Shown piece after piece: positions 1 through 11,065 of a stretch of DNA of 64,000 nucleotides (position 1 is its first letter; the number at the start of each line of letters is the position of its first letter). The notes under the pieces are model-generated. The model saw only the letters and a list, made by a program, of their open reading frames with translations. It was not told the origin of the DNA and did no database searches. The DNA lies in the NCBI GenBank assembly GCA_035222895.1, contig JAVYIG010002760.1, forward strand, positions 1 through 64,000, written 5' to 3'. A program made the position numbers and the translations under genes. This DNA is from Strongylocentrotus droebachiensis. Lineage: Eukaryota > Echinodermata > Echinoidea > Camarodonta > Strongylocentrotidae.

Positions 1-25
1 CCTCATTTAGGTTAGCCGTGGGTAT

Positions 26-64
<39 letters not shown>

Positions 65-190
65 AAAAAAAAAAAAAAAAAAAAAAGCCGAAGGGGGGGG
101 TTTTAGGTTTTTTTAGGGGGGGTTTACATACATTAAAATACCAAAGGGGGGGTTTGAACCCCCAAAACCCCCCCCCTGCGTACGCCCCTG
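1..190 (-). mobile_element. DNA element remnant with CAGGGGCGTACGC end
   Basis: Read on the minus strand from position 190, the sequence begins CAGGGGCGTACGCAGGGG, then has G and C runs around a GGTATTTT core, then poly-T/poly-A. The same order of motifs (CAGGCGCGTACGC, G run, C run, GGTATTTTTATG, more C runs) occurs at 58284 on the plus strand, so both belong to one repeat family. Ends starting CAG resemble nonautonomous hAT-type elements, but the other end lies outside the window and no target duplication can be checked. Positions 31-86 are a T run followed by an A run and can fold on themselves. Confidence 0.5.
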
Positions 191-571
191 GCGCTGTATA
201 TGCCTTGTTTATATGATCCCAGTCTACTTCATGGTCGTCAGGTTGCCCCAAACCTCATTGAATTCTGCTTATTATCGATTAACCCGTCATAATGCCTGAT
301 GAGATTTCATGGGGAATGTTGACCGATTTTCCCAGCTTGTTCGCTGAGGGTCCGGTCCTACTTTGCCACTAATGATAAACGATAAAGGCTCGTTCGGTTT
401 ATATGACGAGGTAAACAGCGGCAGATTTTTTTTGAACTGTAAATGAATGGCAAATGCATTCAACATAACTCCTATGCGTGTTATCCAAGCTCCTTGTTAT
501 ATGGTACAGAAATGTGAAGCGTTTTATAATTACGTCATCTTTATAACAAATTAAAACATAATAAAATACAC

Positions 572-585
572 CGCGGTTAACCGCG
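572..585. repeat. 14-bp perfect palindrome
   Basis: CGCGGTTAACCGCG reads identically on both strands. A related CCGCGGTTA occurs at about 683, just before the telomere-like tract, and again near 45577 before another such tract. It may be a module of the same dispersed repeat. No function is implied. Confidence 0.6.
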
Positions 586-720
586 TCATATTTGGACTGG
601 GCTTAGGTATAACTGCAAAATCAGTCTCTTGAAATGAGTTTTTCCCATGGTTGTACGACACTTGCCCCCGTGAAATTTTGATCCGCGGTTAGTTAATAAG
701 CATGGACCCAACACTCCAAT

Positions 721-779
721 CTAACCCTAACCTTAACCCTAAACATAACCTCAACCCAATCGCAACCCTAACCCTAATT
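721..779 (-). repeat. Interstitial telomere-like (TTAGGG)-related tract
   Basis: The plus strand carries imperfect CTAACC/CCCTAA units, i.e. TTAGGG-like on the minus strand, interrupted by CATAACC and AACCCAAT variants. Similar tracts occur at 3391-3411 and 45624-45656. TTAGGG is the usual deuterostome telomere repeat; here the tract is short, degenerate and embedded in a dispersed repeat, not a chromosome end. Confidence 0.6.
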
Positions 780-2516
780 ATCTTTGACGAAATTAAAGCT
801 TGGAGCAACGTCACCAGATCATTATCTGTCAGCCCCTGAGGATTATAAAGAAATAACTGTTAGATGAGAAAATCGGTGCTGAAGGTTCATTTATTAGCAT
901 AAAGTGGCGATAAAATACCGATATCCTATAGCAATAGGCACATTAACTTCAGGAGAACGATTTCACGGCTACTGCTATTGTTATCGGTGAGTTGTGACCG
1001 GCTCCTTATGCATCGCCAGCGTGCGGTCACGTGATGATATTATTTGGGGTTGAGGTTTTGCTTATCGTGTTTACCTATCTGTCTGTAATGGTTGTCTTGT
1101 TCGATTATGGTATAGCTAATATGTTTTGATTTCATTTGGTCTGCTTGGCTTTACGAAATGAGGACAATGGATTAGGACTACGAAGAAGACCCAATTATCA
1201 GTGGTTTTAAGAGCCGGTCTCATTGAGCTAAAAAAAATGACGTTGATCAATGACGATGAACATTATACAACAACAATCACCCTGAAAGTCATAAATCATT
1301 CCCAAGACGTTCTTTGAAGTTTTCGAGCAAAGAATATTTTATATGATAGGTTTTGAAATACCACCAATCCGAGAGAATTAGCGCTAAAGGCCTCGTTAAA
1401 GTTATTTGATAGGACCTGCAACACGTGATCGAATGTATGTGTAAATAAAACTTAATATCTCTATTATAGGGGTGCCCTCGTTACATAGCAATAAAAAGTT
1501 GATAACTTGAGGCGTGTCAACAAGTATTTTGTAATGTTCGAATTTGTTCTTATCAACGCTTAAGTATACTCACGGATGCGGGATAGGGCTCGGGGTTCTT
1601 GCATCCACCATTTAATACATATGCCTTGCAAAGATTTGGGGGCTTGATAAAACTGAGCCCCTGCCCCCCCCCCCCCCCCCCTACAAAAAAAAACCACGCA
1701 CGCTAGAACCAATACTGTCCTGGGGGAAAAGTTATAACTAATAAAACAGCAACTCTTAGGAGATCGTGTCAATACAACTAATTAAGTCTGAGTAGTTAGT
1801 TTATAACAAAACACCTTTTCAAAGCCATCACTTTCTTTTCTTTAGTGCTAAATGCCTGAAAGCACTGCTCTAGGGAGGAATACATACAACGGGGGAAGAT
1901 TAATGTAATCATGGAAATTTTTTGAACGATTGTCAAGCATGAGCCTCTTTTTTTTCATTCTCCTTCACATTTCTTTTGTCTTTTGTCCCTGCAGTCATTT
2001 TTCAACATAATTACATGGGAAGTCGCGTTGATGAAAATGTTTCCTTCAAACTGTTGAATATTCGGATCCGCTTTCTAGAAAGTTAGCAATAAATCATTAC
2101 CACACGTGAAATGGCTTTCTTCTCTCTTGTTTCGGAAAACGAATTGACGGATCGGGTGATCATACGAGATGGGGAAATTATGTAAATTCCTCCCTTTTTC
2201 AGAAGGGGGCTAAATCTTAAGCGGAAATTGGGAGAAACTTGGGGATTCGCCTGACATTTTCATTCCCGATCACTACCCTTCATCCAGGGAAAATCCCTCC
2301 TTCATTAAATCCTTATCATCCCCTTAGAATGGGGTTTTGCTGCGTGGAGTTCGCATCCTGGGGGATCGTGTAGCAGTTTCCTGTCAAAGGGGGCCATTAC
2401 CTGGATACTGTTTAAGTGGATATGAAGAAGAAGAAAAAAACGCCCAAATATACCTAGCCCGATATTCTGTGATGTTAACAATAATATTATTGACATAAAA
2501 TGTACAAAGGAATATA

Positions 2517-2687
2517 CAGTCAAACTTGTCAATACCAACCGCCCAAGTGAAACACAAAAAGTGGCCTCTGTAGACAGGCTACTTTAGTACATGTTTCAAG
2601 GAGAAACCATTTTCAAGGGAAACAACAAATGTGGTTTTTGCAGACATGTGGTCCTTGTAGACAGATGGTCAAAAGCAGGTTTGACTG
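2517..2687. mobile_element. Short mariner/pogo-type MITE
   Basis: The 171-bp interval begins CAGTCAAACTTG and ends with the near inverse CAGGTTTGACTG. It is flanked on both sides by TA (2515-2516 and 2688-2689), the target duplication of Tc1/mariner-pogo elements. CAGTCAAACYTG-like ends are typical of pogo-derived MITEs. There is no coding capacity, so it would depend on a transposase elsewhere. Confidence 0.65.
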
Positions 2688-4296
2688 TACAAAGAATTAT
2701 ACATTGCATCTAGAGGCATACACACGTGATATGAGTGAACGCTAATGGATAATAAAAAAAAGAACAACAAACACGAACAGACAAAAACAACAACAAAACA
2801 ATTAAAGACGCAAGAACAAGGAAACCTTGAAACCCCGCGGACGTTACCCAAATCGGTGTTTAGGTCCGTGCCCAACCGGGCAGCGAATGCGTGCGCAAAT
2901 AATTATGTGCGTCGAGTATTCTACTCATTGGTGGTTTTTAACTTCCTATGGGTCTTGGATTCAAATCTCCAACTTTGTAACTGAGATTAAAGTTAATGAA
3001 ACACCATACCATGATGCTCCCGTATTGTCATCAAATTTTTCCCTATTAGATGTGTATGTGTAATTGGCAGTTGGTAATGTGTAATTACAGACGTGTATCA
3101 ACCGTCACTATTTACTGAGTACCGACCTTTTACACCACCATCCGAAAGACGTGACTCAGTTTCGAACATGTGCCCTCGGCTGAATGAGTTTGTAACTTCT
3201 ATTGTTAGCTGGATTACAGGCGCACGCCACAACGCCTAGTGTGTTCATATCTTCCGTAGATGACCGTTATGTTGCCGCGGTAAAACTACGTTATTTTTTG
3301 CGAACAAATGGATGTTTCGACACAATGCTTTACTCCGTCATAAATATAGTATAAGAGTTAGGATTGGGGCTGCAGTTTGGTTTTATTTTAGGATTAGGGT
3401 TAGGGTTAGGTGTATAGTATTTGGTCTAGTGCTGACGTTAAAGGGATCTGGTAAATTTTTCTTAGATCCTTCACAGATACTGATAACACGTAGGGTCGTG
3501 CACCTAAGATTTAACATTGTCAAACGATCCCTTTAAATGACACTCCAAACTTTGTAATAAGTTTATTTGTTTGAAAGCAGTAAAAAAAAAAAAAAAAAAA
3601 GAGAAAGGGAATGGCGAATTATTAATCGACAATGAATGTTTGAAATATGAGATCACTAAATTTTTGCGAATCTCAATTTTGCAATTTGACCAGTGTATTG
3701 TGACGAAGTCACGGACAATTCTTCTATTTGTCTAGTACAATATATCATTAATTTATTTTTCTCCTTAGTGCCTTCTCTCTTGGGGTACTAATCAAAATAT
3801 ATTATAGATAGCATATAGGTGCTCTAAAAAAAGACCCTCCTGAGTCATGGCTTTAAAGAAGAAACAAACAAAACAAAAATCGACATTTTGGAAATTTGTG
3901 TTTGTATTGGAATCAAATGGGAAAGTTGTACGGCACTACGTCACGATAACATTACCTATGCAGCCAATTTAAAGCGCCCATTATACATTTAGAGATTCCA
4001 ACTAACATTTGGTCCGATTTCATTCCAACTTTTACCATATTCTCCTTATCCGATGATTCTATTTTAGAGTAGTTGTATATTAAGGCTCAAAATTCCTCTA
4101 AGGTTTCGGTGAGGGTAGAATATTGACCGCGGGGATTATTGTTTTTGAACGAGTGTGTTACAGCCACGTTAGCTTTGCGTGCCAATAATCTTTCATAGGA
4201 CTCCTTTTTGGCTTTGGCATGTTCTATAGAGACAGTATTGTCGGACGTACAATGTATTACACTACATGCATTATTGGAGGTACTCTACCGGAGTTC
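2688..4296. other. Intergenic, no gene recognised
   Basis: No supported coding sequence. Contains a short TTAGGG-like tract (3391-3411) and an A run near 3582-3600. Otherwise AT-rich unique-looking DNA. Confidence 0.5.
3391..3411 (+). repeat. Short TTAGGG-like tract
   Basis: AGGATTAGGG followed by TTAGGGTTAG and GTGTATAG. The reverse complement resembles 45624-45656 beyond the hexamer itself (TATACCTAACCCTAATCC-type context), so these are copies of one dispersed repeat rather than independent telomere insertions. Confidence 0.55.
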
Positions 4297-4452
4297 CAGA
4301 GCGGGGGGCGTTTCACAAAATTTGTCACCAATGACAATTTACACTTTTTTTTATAAGCTACTGTAATCCTTGTTTCTGATTGTTTATCAACAGATTTGTC
4401 ACTGGTTTTGTCATTTGTCATTGAAAAAAGGCTTTGTGAAACGGGTCCCTGG
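4297..4452. mobile_element. MITE with GTTTCACAAA termini
   Basis: The left end reads CCAGAGCGGGGGGCGTTTCAC and the right end, inverted, reads CCAGGGACCCGTTTCACAAA. Subterminal TTTGTCA motifs are also inverted. The ends share the GTTTCACAAAG core with elements at 28109, 48193 and 61898. About 156 bp, noncoding. The boundary is approximate and no target duplication was identified. Confidence 0.5.
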
Positions 4453-4654
4453 TCAGTTTGAATGTGATGTATCATTATGCAAGAAGCGTTTTATAACCTG
4501 GTATGACTCAGATTATAATTCAGTAGTAAATACACCAAAGGGAATGTACGAACGGCAATAAATTAATATAACAAATTTGTTAATGAGATTTTTAAAGTAG
4601 GGTTCGATAACCTTCTCGATTGTGTGATTAATACCGCAGAATTAAATATATAAT

Positions 4655-4690
4655 TTATTTATTTATTATTTATTTATTTATTTATTATAG
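4655..4690 (-). repeat. (TAAA)n-like tail of a LINE
   Basis: Plus-strand ATTT/ATT units run for about 36 bp directly beyond the untranslated 3' part of the reverse-transcriptase relic. On the minus strand this is a TAAA-type tail, the usual 3' end of CR1/L2-like non-LTR elements that end in short tandem repeats. It marks the 3' end of the insertion. Confidence 0.6.
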
Positions 4691-4964
4691 TTTTATTTTA
4701 ACAGGGTGATCTCATTCAAGTTCATTTCTGAGCCTGCTCTCCCAAAGAGCCCTGTATTCACATAAAAACATGTACAATAATAACATAAATTCAAAACATA
4801 CATACAAAGGTAAAATATACATGGTATATACAATAATTAAACATAGGTAACGAAAAACACGCATTAACAATAAATTATAAGGAAAAAAAAATACAACTAT
4901 CAAATTGAGAAAACTAGATGAATGAAATGTAATAAATAAAGGTCAAATTAACGTGAAAATATGT

Positions 4965-5456
4965 TTACAAGGAAAACTGAAAGGTTTTGACATTCTTTTT
5001 AAAACTTTGCAGCGACTTTCAATTTTTAATATGATAGGGTAATTTATTGTATATTTTAGCTCCTGAAACCGCTAAGGTTTTCGTTTTAAAATTTGTTTTA
5101 CATTTTGGAATGAATAATGGACTGTTTAAAGCATAACGAGTAGAATATAATATCGTTCTTTTACTTATACATGGATTAAGATATGGTGGTGATAGGTCGT
5201 TTATGATTTTAAAAATCAAGATGCATTTCTGATATTTAATTCTTTCCTCTAATGACCGCCATTTCAATTTACTCATTAAAACATTTTGGGGTGTAAAATA
5301 TTCGGCACGAAGAACTAATCGTGCATATCTATTTTGTAATTTTTGCAACTTTGTTAGATTTTGTTTCGAAGTATTTCCCCATACTGAATATAAGACTGAG
5401 CACAAAGAGGTAACAATTCCTTGGCGTTCGGTTTCAGATAACAGCACGCTTAACAC
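4965..5456 (-). pseudogene. Non-LTR retrotransposon ORF2 C-terminus, 5'-truncated
   Basis: The frame encodes the C-terminal segment that follows the reverse-transcriptase domain in jockey/CR1/L2-type elements. Visible landmarks are VWGNTSKQNLTKLQKLQNR, then a KYQKC segment, a DLSPPYL segment, and SGAKIYNKLPYHIKN. This family normally continues after LP..I.N. Here a TGA at 5019-5021 interrupts the frame, after which KSLQSFKKNVKTF continues in the same frame to a TAA at 4965-4967. The catalytic reverse-transcriptase and endonuclease domains are absent, so the copy is 5'-truncated and dead. The (TAAA)n tail lies at 4655-4690. Confidence 0.85.
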
Positions 5457-7049
5457 TTGCGTTAATAAATCTAAAAAATGACGTCACTACAGAAGCCCTA
5501 TATAAAGCCATGACATTCTTTAATCCGGGGAAGGACTGTCTTTTCCTCAAAAAGTCTCACCCCACGGGGCTTTCCGAAGGCAGATCCCCTTTCTCTCGAG
5601 TTTCTACCGACATCTGTAAATCAATATCCCTTTATCACTCTCTCCGTTAAATGTAGAGGATCTACGAGGATCTACGAGGGTGTAGATATTAAGGGTTATA
5701 AACCCGGGAAGATCTTTTTAATGATCGAAAGAAGAGGCAAGTGAATACTCGATGTAGTGTGATATAAAAGCCGCGATTAGTTCTCGCATAAGTGTGGCAG
5801 TATTAAGATAAGGCCTTCCCTGTTTAAAGTTTTTTCAGTTACAAATGAGTGAGTATATTAATGTCTGTATTAAGAATGAAGTACGGCTTGCATTTCTCTC
5901 TTTCCCCGTATTTCATGGGCAATCTGGGAAGAGGGACATTAAAGGATTTTACCAAAAATATGATGGCATCTGTGTTCTAATCTGTGGCAGCTGTACACGA
6001 TTCTACGAATCCAATTTCGCTTTTTGTATATTTTTTGTTTAAAGAATTAAATACAAAGTGAAAGTAACTTTTTGTTATAAGATGAACGTGGCCAAATATA
6101 TTATGCCTATTACATTACCATGAGTAACGGGAAAGCGTCCTAGCTTTGTGTTCAATATATATGCCAACATGAATTACGTAATCTCTCTGGCAGTGATCTT
6201 TTTTTTTTAACGTACAAATTATTTACATTTTAATTTTTACACGATTCCAACTACTCTTGGGAAATCTCATCAGGTGCAATTTCAAGACATTAATAAACGT
6301 CCCATAGAAAGCACGTTAGGATTACGTAATGTGTCCTCGTAATGTTCGCACATTCCAAAAGGTGTTAGACTTAAAATTTCATTTTCGGAAGTCCTTGCTA
6401 TCGTGCTGTCTACTAAATAATTTATATTCCCAAGGGGAAGGAATGCAGTATATTCTGTATTCGGTTTGCATAATGATGTCTGTCCTTGAGTCTGTACCGC
6501 CCCCGCACCCCTCCCTTACCCCCTCCCCCTACCTTCCGCCGTTGCTAGGGAGCTCTCAGAACTTTCGCTCTCCTTGGAAAACGCTCGACCAGATTTTGAC
6601 GTAAAGTTAGCATAATCTCTGCACTCTTTTTTTCTTGTTTCCATCGATCGCTTCGACACTTCGAAGCGAGATTAATGGGGACTTTCCCACTGTCCTATTG
6701 TTTAAAAAACGTTCCATCCACCTATAGAGGGCCACTCACTGTGTTGTGCACAACCCCTTTCCCTCATAATCTTCGGCATTTCATGAAATCAGCGCGTAAT
6801 GCTCATTGCACACGAAGCGTCGTGAAATAATTGCGTTAATATATGCGCCCATGAGCCTGAGAAGGCGATTAGTTCATACGCAAAAAATTCAAAGGTCGCT
6901 GACGCAGTTCTACGGCAAAACAAAATTGACGCATCGCTTCAACATTTCCAACAGGCATTATTGAATGAAAAATAGGAACGGCGTCTCTTTTAGACTACTT
7001 GAAGGGGAGTCGTGAATTTGATAGATATGACCTTAGCTTGTTGAACGCG
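5457..7049. other. Intergenic, no gene recognised
   Basis: No supported coding sequence. Short frames at 5845-6042 and 6329-6604 carry no recognisable domain. A segment near 6795-6815 (GTAATGCTCATTGCACACG) recurs inverted near 51279-51302, suggesting a dispersed repeat. Confidence 0.45.
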
Positions 7050-7402
7050 GAGATGTCGTGATATGGTGGTTCATTAATCTCACTATCAATCTAAGGGTTG
7101 AAGGTTCGAATCTCAGCCTGGCAACAATGTCCTTTATCAAGACATTGATCCTCATATGCGACTCTCCACGCAGGTGCTAAATGAGCACCCAGTAGTATAT
7201 GAAAGTCACCGTAGATTGCTGAGCATTGTGAGCGTGAAGTGGCGCCTGACTGGAATGCTCCCCAGGGAGTGGAGAATGTTCATACATTCTGTGCGGGCAT
7301 GCCTTAATCCGAAGACCGGGGTTAATAATAGATCTATAAAACGCTCGAAGATAGTGTCGATGTATAAAGCGCCATCTAAACTCAGAATATTATTATTATT
7401 AT
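7050..7402 (+). mobile_element. tRNA-derived SINE (SURF-like), full-length-looking
   Basis: A pol III A-box-like TGATATGGTGG lies at 7059-7069 and a B box GGTTCGAATCT at 7103-7113, spaced as in a tRNA. The non-tRNA body (CAATGTCC, ACATTGATC, ACTCTCCACGCAGGTG) matches the body of the SINE at 31670 position by position. The copy ends ATAAAGCGCCATCT...ATTATTATTATT (7388-7402), resembling the tails of L2-like LINEs in this window. This fits a SINE mobilised by a LINE with the same 3' end. It is similar to sea-urchin SURF repeats, from memory of that family. Confidence 0.75.
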
Positions 7403-9159
7403 GTTATTGCTGGAGAAAGAGGGGCTGGAAGTCGCCCTTTTTTGTGGTTGTGTGAACGCATTTCTAATGATGTTTGGGGTCATTCATCCGCTCATGTGTT
7501 ATTCATCGGCGGAATTCAAGATGTTGAAGCAACGGAAAGTTAAGAAAAGAGAAGAATGGAATGAGAGGAGGAGGGAGAAATAAAAGAACGACAACGAAAA
7601 AAAAAAAAAAAAAGCCTGAATATGTTTACAGGAAAAAGCTGATTATACAGTCTGCAAAAAGGAATCAAAAGAGGGAATATTTTGAAAATTAGACAGGATT
7701 CATATAAAAGGATATGGAAGGCAAAACACGGAAAGAGAGGGAGCGATGCACGGAAAGAAAGGAAGAATAAAGATGAATAGGAAGAGACAAAAAGAGGAAG
7801 AGAGCGAAAGAGAGAAGAAGAGAGACAGACAGACAGAAAGAAAGAGGGTAATACAGATTTAGAGAACGGAGTAGGAGGAAGAGCGATACAAATAGTAACG
7901 TCTGTGGCTCTGCGTACTTGAATTTGTAGACCAATACCATATAAATTCATATGACTTTTAATCCTGACATTATCTCGGCTAAGGTGATGTAGGGAGGGAG
8001 CGGGGAGGGGGTATCATCGAAATATGTGAGCATACGGCGACCTTGACACCGGGCTTTATTTTAATGAAACATAGAGGGTTAGAAATCAGGTCGCGAATGG
8101 GTCTTAGGATTATCTTCTGCAAATTTATTAATGACTAATTCTTGGTAGTGTGTTATCAGTTATACATTTTAGTTTTAATGTCAACATTTCTATTATTATT
8201 ATAGTGTGTACACATTCAATTTGTTGGGGTTATGTTTTGTATATCATGCATCTCTGAAATGTAATTTGGTTTGTATGTTTAGCAGAAGAAAATAAATTCA
8301 ATTTTAATTCAGGTTTGGAGTAAAAGTGTTGAGTGCGAGAATTAAGTCAGGCTTTTTGTTGATTACAGACCACGGAACAACTGCCGCCGAACCATCGATG
8401 TTACTTCATTTATTTTTTCCCCAACATAAGGCCTACAAAAAAAAATGTTGTATTGCCCTTCAGGTGGCAAAACATGGGTCGGTCGGTCGGAAATCTTTTT
8501 TTTTTTTTATTTCTTTCTTGTTTTTCTCCCTCTTTGGGCTGATATTTCTCAGTTTTGAATGCTTTAATATTTTGTTCTCTAAAAAACAGTTTAGAAAAAA
8601 CCCGTAGGTTTCAAGCTTTTTGGGTCGGTCGCAAAGGGCATGAGCACAGAGATTTTTAAGGGAATTATAAATGACATTTCATATCATTCTCTAGCCTATA
8701 TCGTTAAAAGTAATAAATACGAAGAAACGGATTTTCGCTTCACCTTCGCCACACAGTAATAAATCTTTTCATACCATCAGACGGCAATTTCGTTGAACAT
8801 TAACACGAAATCTCATGAATATTTCATGTGCGGATTTTGCCTTCCGTAATCCATTGCGTCTAAATTACCAAAGACAGACGGAAATGGTGACGATTTCGTC
8901 CCATCCTGAAGCTAGTGACATTAGTGATTAATCCATCAGATCTGAGGGTCTTTAATCAGGAGTATCAGTTACACTGACAATCAGATAAAAACGAGAAACA
9001 TTAAGAAATATCGCTCATTCGCGTTTTTCAAAACCCGGACATGAGTTATGATGTTTAATATTAAGAAATGGCATGGAGAAGAACGATCAATAATTCCATG
9101 GAACTGAGTTGTCACTATCTGTGACCCCCAAAATTACCAAAACGTGGGGGGAAAGATAA
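7403..9159. other. Intergenic, low-complexity in part
   Basis: Purine-rich GA/GGA DNA at about 7540-7870 with an A run at 7597-7613; long open frames on either strand here are products of that composition. The rest (7880-9159) shows no gene. Confidence 0.5.
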
Positions 9160-9365
9160 TTTGCATACTCTAGTCCTATATTATGGAATGGCCTTCCTGA
9201 AGACATCACAAAATGTTTATCTTCTGATTCTTTCAAAACTCATCTCAAAACATTCCTTTTCAAGTCTTGATCATTTTTCCTGTTTACACGCGCCTTGAGC
9301 AATCCACAGTGTGGATTTGGCGCGATATAAGTCACATTATTATTATTATTATTATTATTATTATC
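9160..9365 (+). mobile_element. L2-like LINE 3' end with RT-tail remnant
   Basis: Positions 9160-9270 translate to a 36-residue tail including ILWNGLPEDITKC and SFKTHLKTFLFKS, then TGA. This is the classic C-terminus of L2/CR1-type reverse transcriptases (LWN.LP..I....S...FK..LK..LF). A short 3' untranslated part follows, with GCGCCTTGAGCA and GGATTTGGCGC, then an (ATT)n tail at about 9336-9363. The upstream coding region is missing, so the copy is heavily 5'-truncated. The same tail motifs occur at 30660 and 30991 on the minus strand. Confidence 0.8.
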
Positions 9366-10038
9366 TGTGGTGATTATGCCTTTTTGTCGATTGTTTTCTT
9401 CTGTAATACGATCATTTATCTAGACGATAAGATTGTGGCCGTATGAGTGACAAAGGTAAAGAGGTGGTATAACATCCTCAGTGGTGAATGGGAGGGGGAG
9501 GAGGGGGAAGGAGTGCACAACATGACTTGTGTGGCACATCTGAAGTACACATCGAGTGTAAAAAAAGAAAACGTGCCTCCTCTCATTTTATGCCCTGATG
9601 TTTAACTTTGACCCCCAAATGCATCATCCTGATGCGATTACCATCCTTTTTCTTTTTTTTCTTGTCAGAGGATTTCTAAATTTTCTGACTTTTACCACCC
9701 ACCCCCCCCCCCCCCCGGTCGAAGAATCAAGGATCCGCAATTGAATAATATGGTATGCATTGAATATTTAAATGATGTACGCCTTGTAATATGGCGATCC
9801 CATCGCAAGCCTTTTTTCTAGGGTGTGTCGCATTCTCGTTGTCTCTTTGTCTACACATTTCTTTCAATTTTTTTTTTTAATGTATACAAACTGAATCTTA
9901 ATCCGAAATGACAATGGTATTTGGGAAGTCGGGTGAAGAAGATGATTTCGAAGCCGCGGGAGAATGATGAGGAAGAGAAAATGAACTACAAAACGGAATC
10001 CCGCGGTAACATGGTTTCACTGCTCAAAACCAAAAATT

Positions 10039-10415
10039 CATACTAGCTGGCTCTTAATATCTATCAACTATCAACTTTTAAAAAGTATCGAGTTGTACAA
10101 TTAGAATTTCTCAGAAGCCCTGTGATTGCAACAGGCAATTTTCACACGGGAATTGCAGAAGTAGGTAAGAACTTCCATTTGACCGGGAGAAGAATGAAAA
10201 AAAGATGATGATTGTGATGACGACAACGACTATTAATCAGAGCCGGGAACTCATACCAGCTTAGTAATCGACCACCACCTTCTTAAAACAGATATCGAGC
10301 TGTACTATTTTTTAAGTACAATATGAATTTCTTGGAAGCCCTGTGCTGTAATTACAACAGCCAATTTTCACCTCGGAATTATAGAAATAAATATGAACTT
10401 CCACCTGACCTTTCA
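10039..10415. repeat. Imperfect direct duplication, about 210-bp period
   Basis: The first copy (about 10039-10190) and second (about 10249-10415) share TATCGAG.TGTAC, AGAAGCCCTGTG/GGAAGCCCTGTG, CAATTTTCAC..CGG and GAACTTCCA..TGACC in the same order. Divergence is high, so the duplication is old. Confidence 0.6.
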
Positions 10416-10924
10416 AAAGCAGGGTTACGCGCTATTTTACCTGGATTGCCATCTTGCGGGTATGAGAAATTGTTGCCATGACATCAAAGTTTTAAATTAC
10501 TCCTTGCAGAAAATTAGAGATGCAATATTTTGTTGCATGTGGAGCGGAGACAATCTAGATTCCCCGAGAGATGCAAGGATTACAGATCTTCAGGAATTGA
10601 AGGTCGATGTGCGTTTCCGCGCGACTGGAGGCAAATTCATCCCATGATGGCCGAGAAGTCATGATTACCATTGCACTTCGCATGATGTGCGCACCAACTG
10701 GTTGCGTACTTTATGTCTGAAAGAGTGTGAAAAGGGGGTTGTACACCACTTATCATCAAGTCTTTAGTATTACTTACAATCGGATGATGGAATGGGAACG
10801 CGATGGAAGGGATTAATTTCCAAGGGAAAAGGAATCAGGATGTTTTTCTCTCAAAAATGCAAACTATCAGATTTACCTGCATTATACTAGTCAACTTTAA
10901 CATCAGTTTATCTATATTAAAGCT

Positions 10925-11065
10925 GTATTTTCTTCTTCTCCTTTTTTTTCTTCTTCTCCTTTTTTGTCTTCTTCTCCTTTTTTTTCTTCTTCTCCTTCTT
11001 CTTCTGCTTCTTCGTCTTCGTCGTCTTCTTCTTCGTCTTCTCCTTCTCCTGCTCCTTCGCCTTTT
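10925..11065 (+). repeat. CTT/CCTTTTTT pyrimidine tract
   Basis: Repeated TTCTTCTCCTTTTTT units, then CTTCTTCGTCTTCGTCGTC units. Strong purine/pyrimidine strand asymmetry. The Leu-rich and Glu-rich open frames read here are composition artefacts. Confidence 0.8.

Larger units (their letters stand above)
191..2516. other. Intergenic, no gene recognised
   Basis: No supported coding sequence. It contains a 14-bp palindrome (572-585), a telomere-like tract (721-779) and a C run near 1664-1681. Short open frames here are under 80 codons and show no recognisable domain. Confidence 0.5.

Noticed and set aside
721..779. Chromosome end or fusion point
   Set aside because: The tract is short and degenerate, and its flanks recur at other sites, so it is part of a dispersed repeat.
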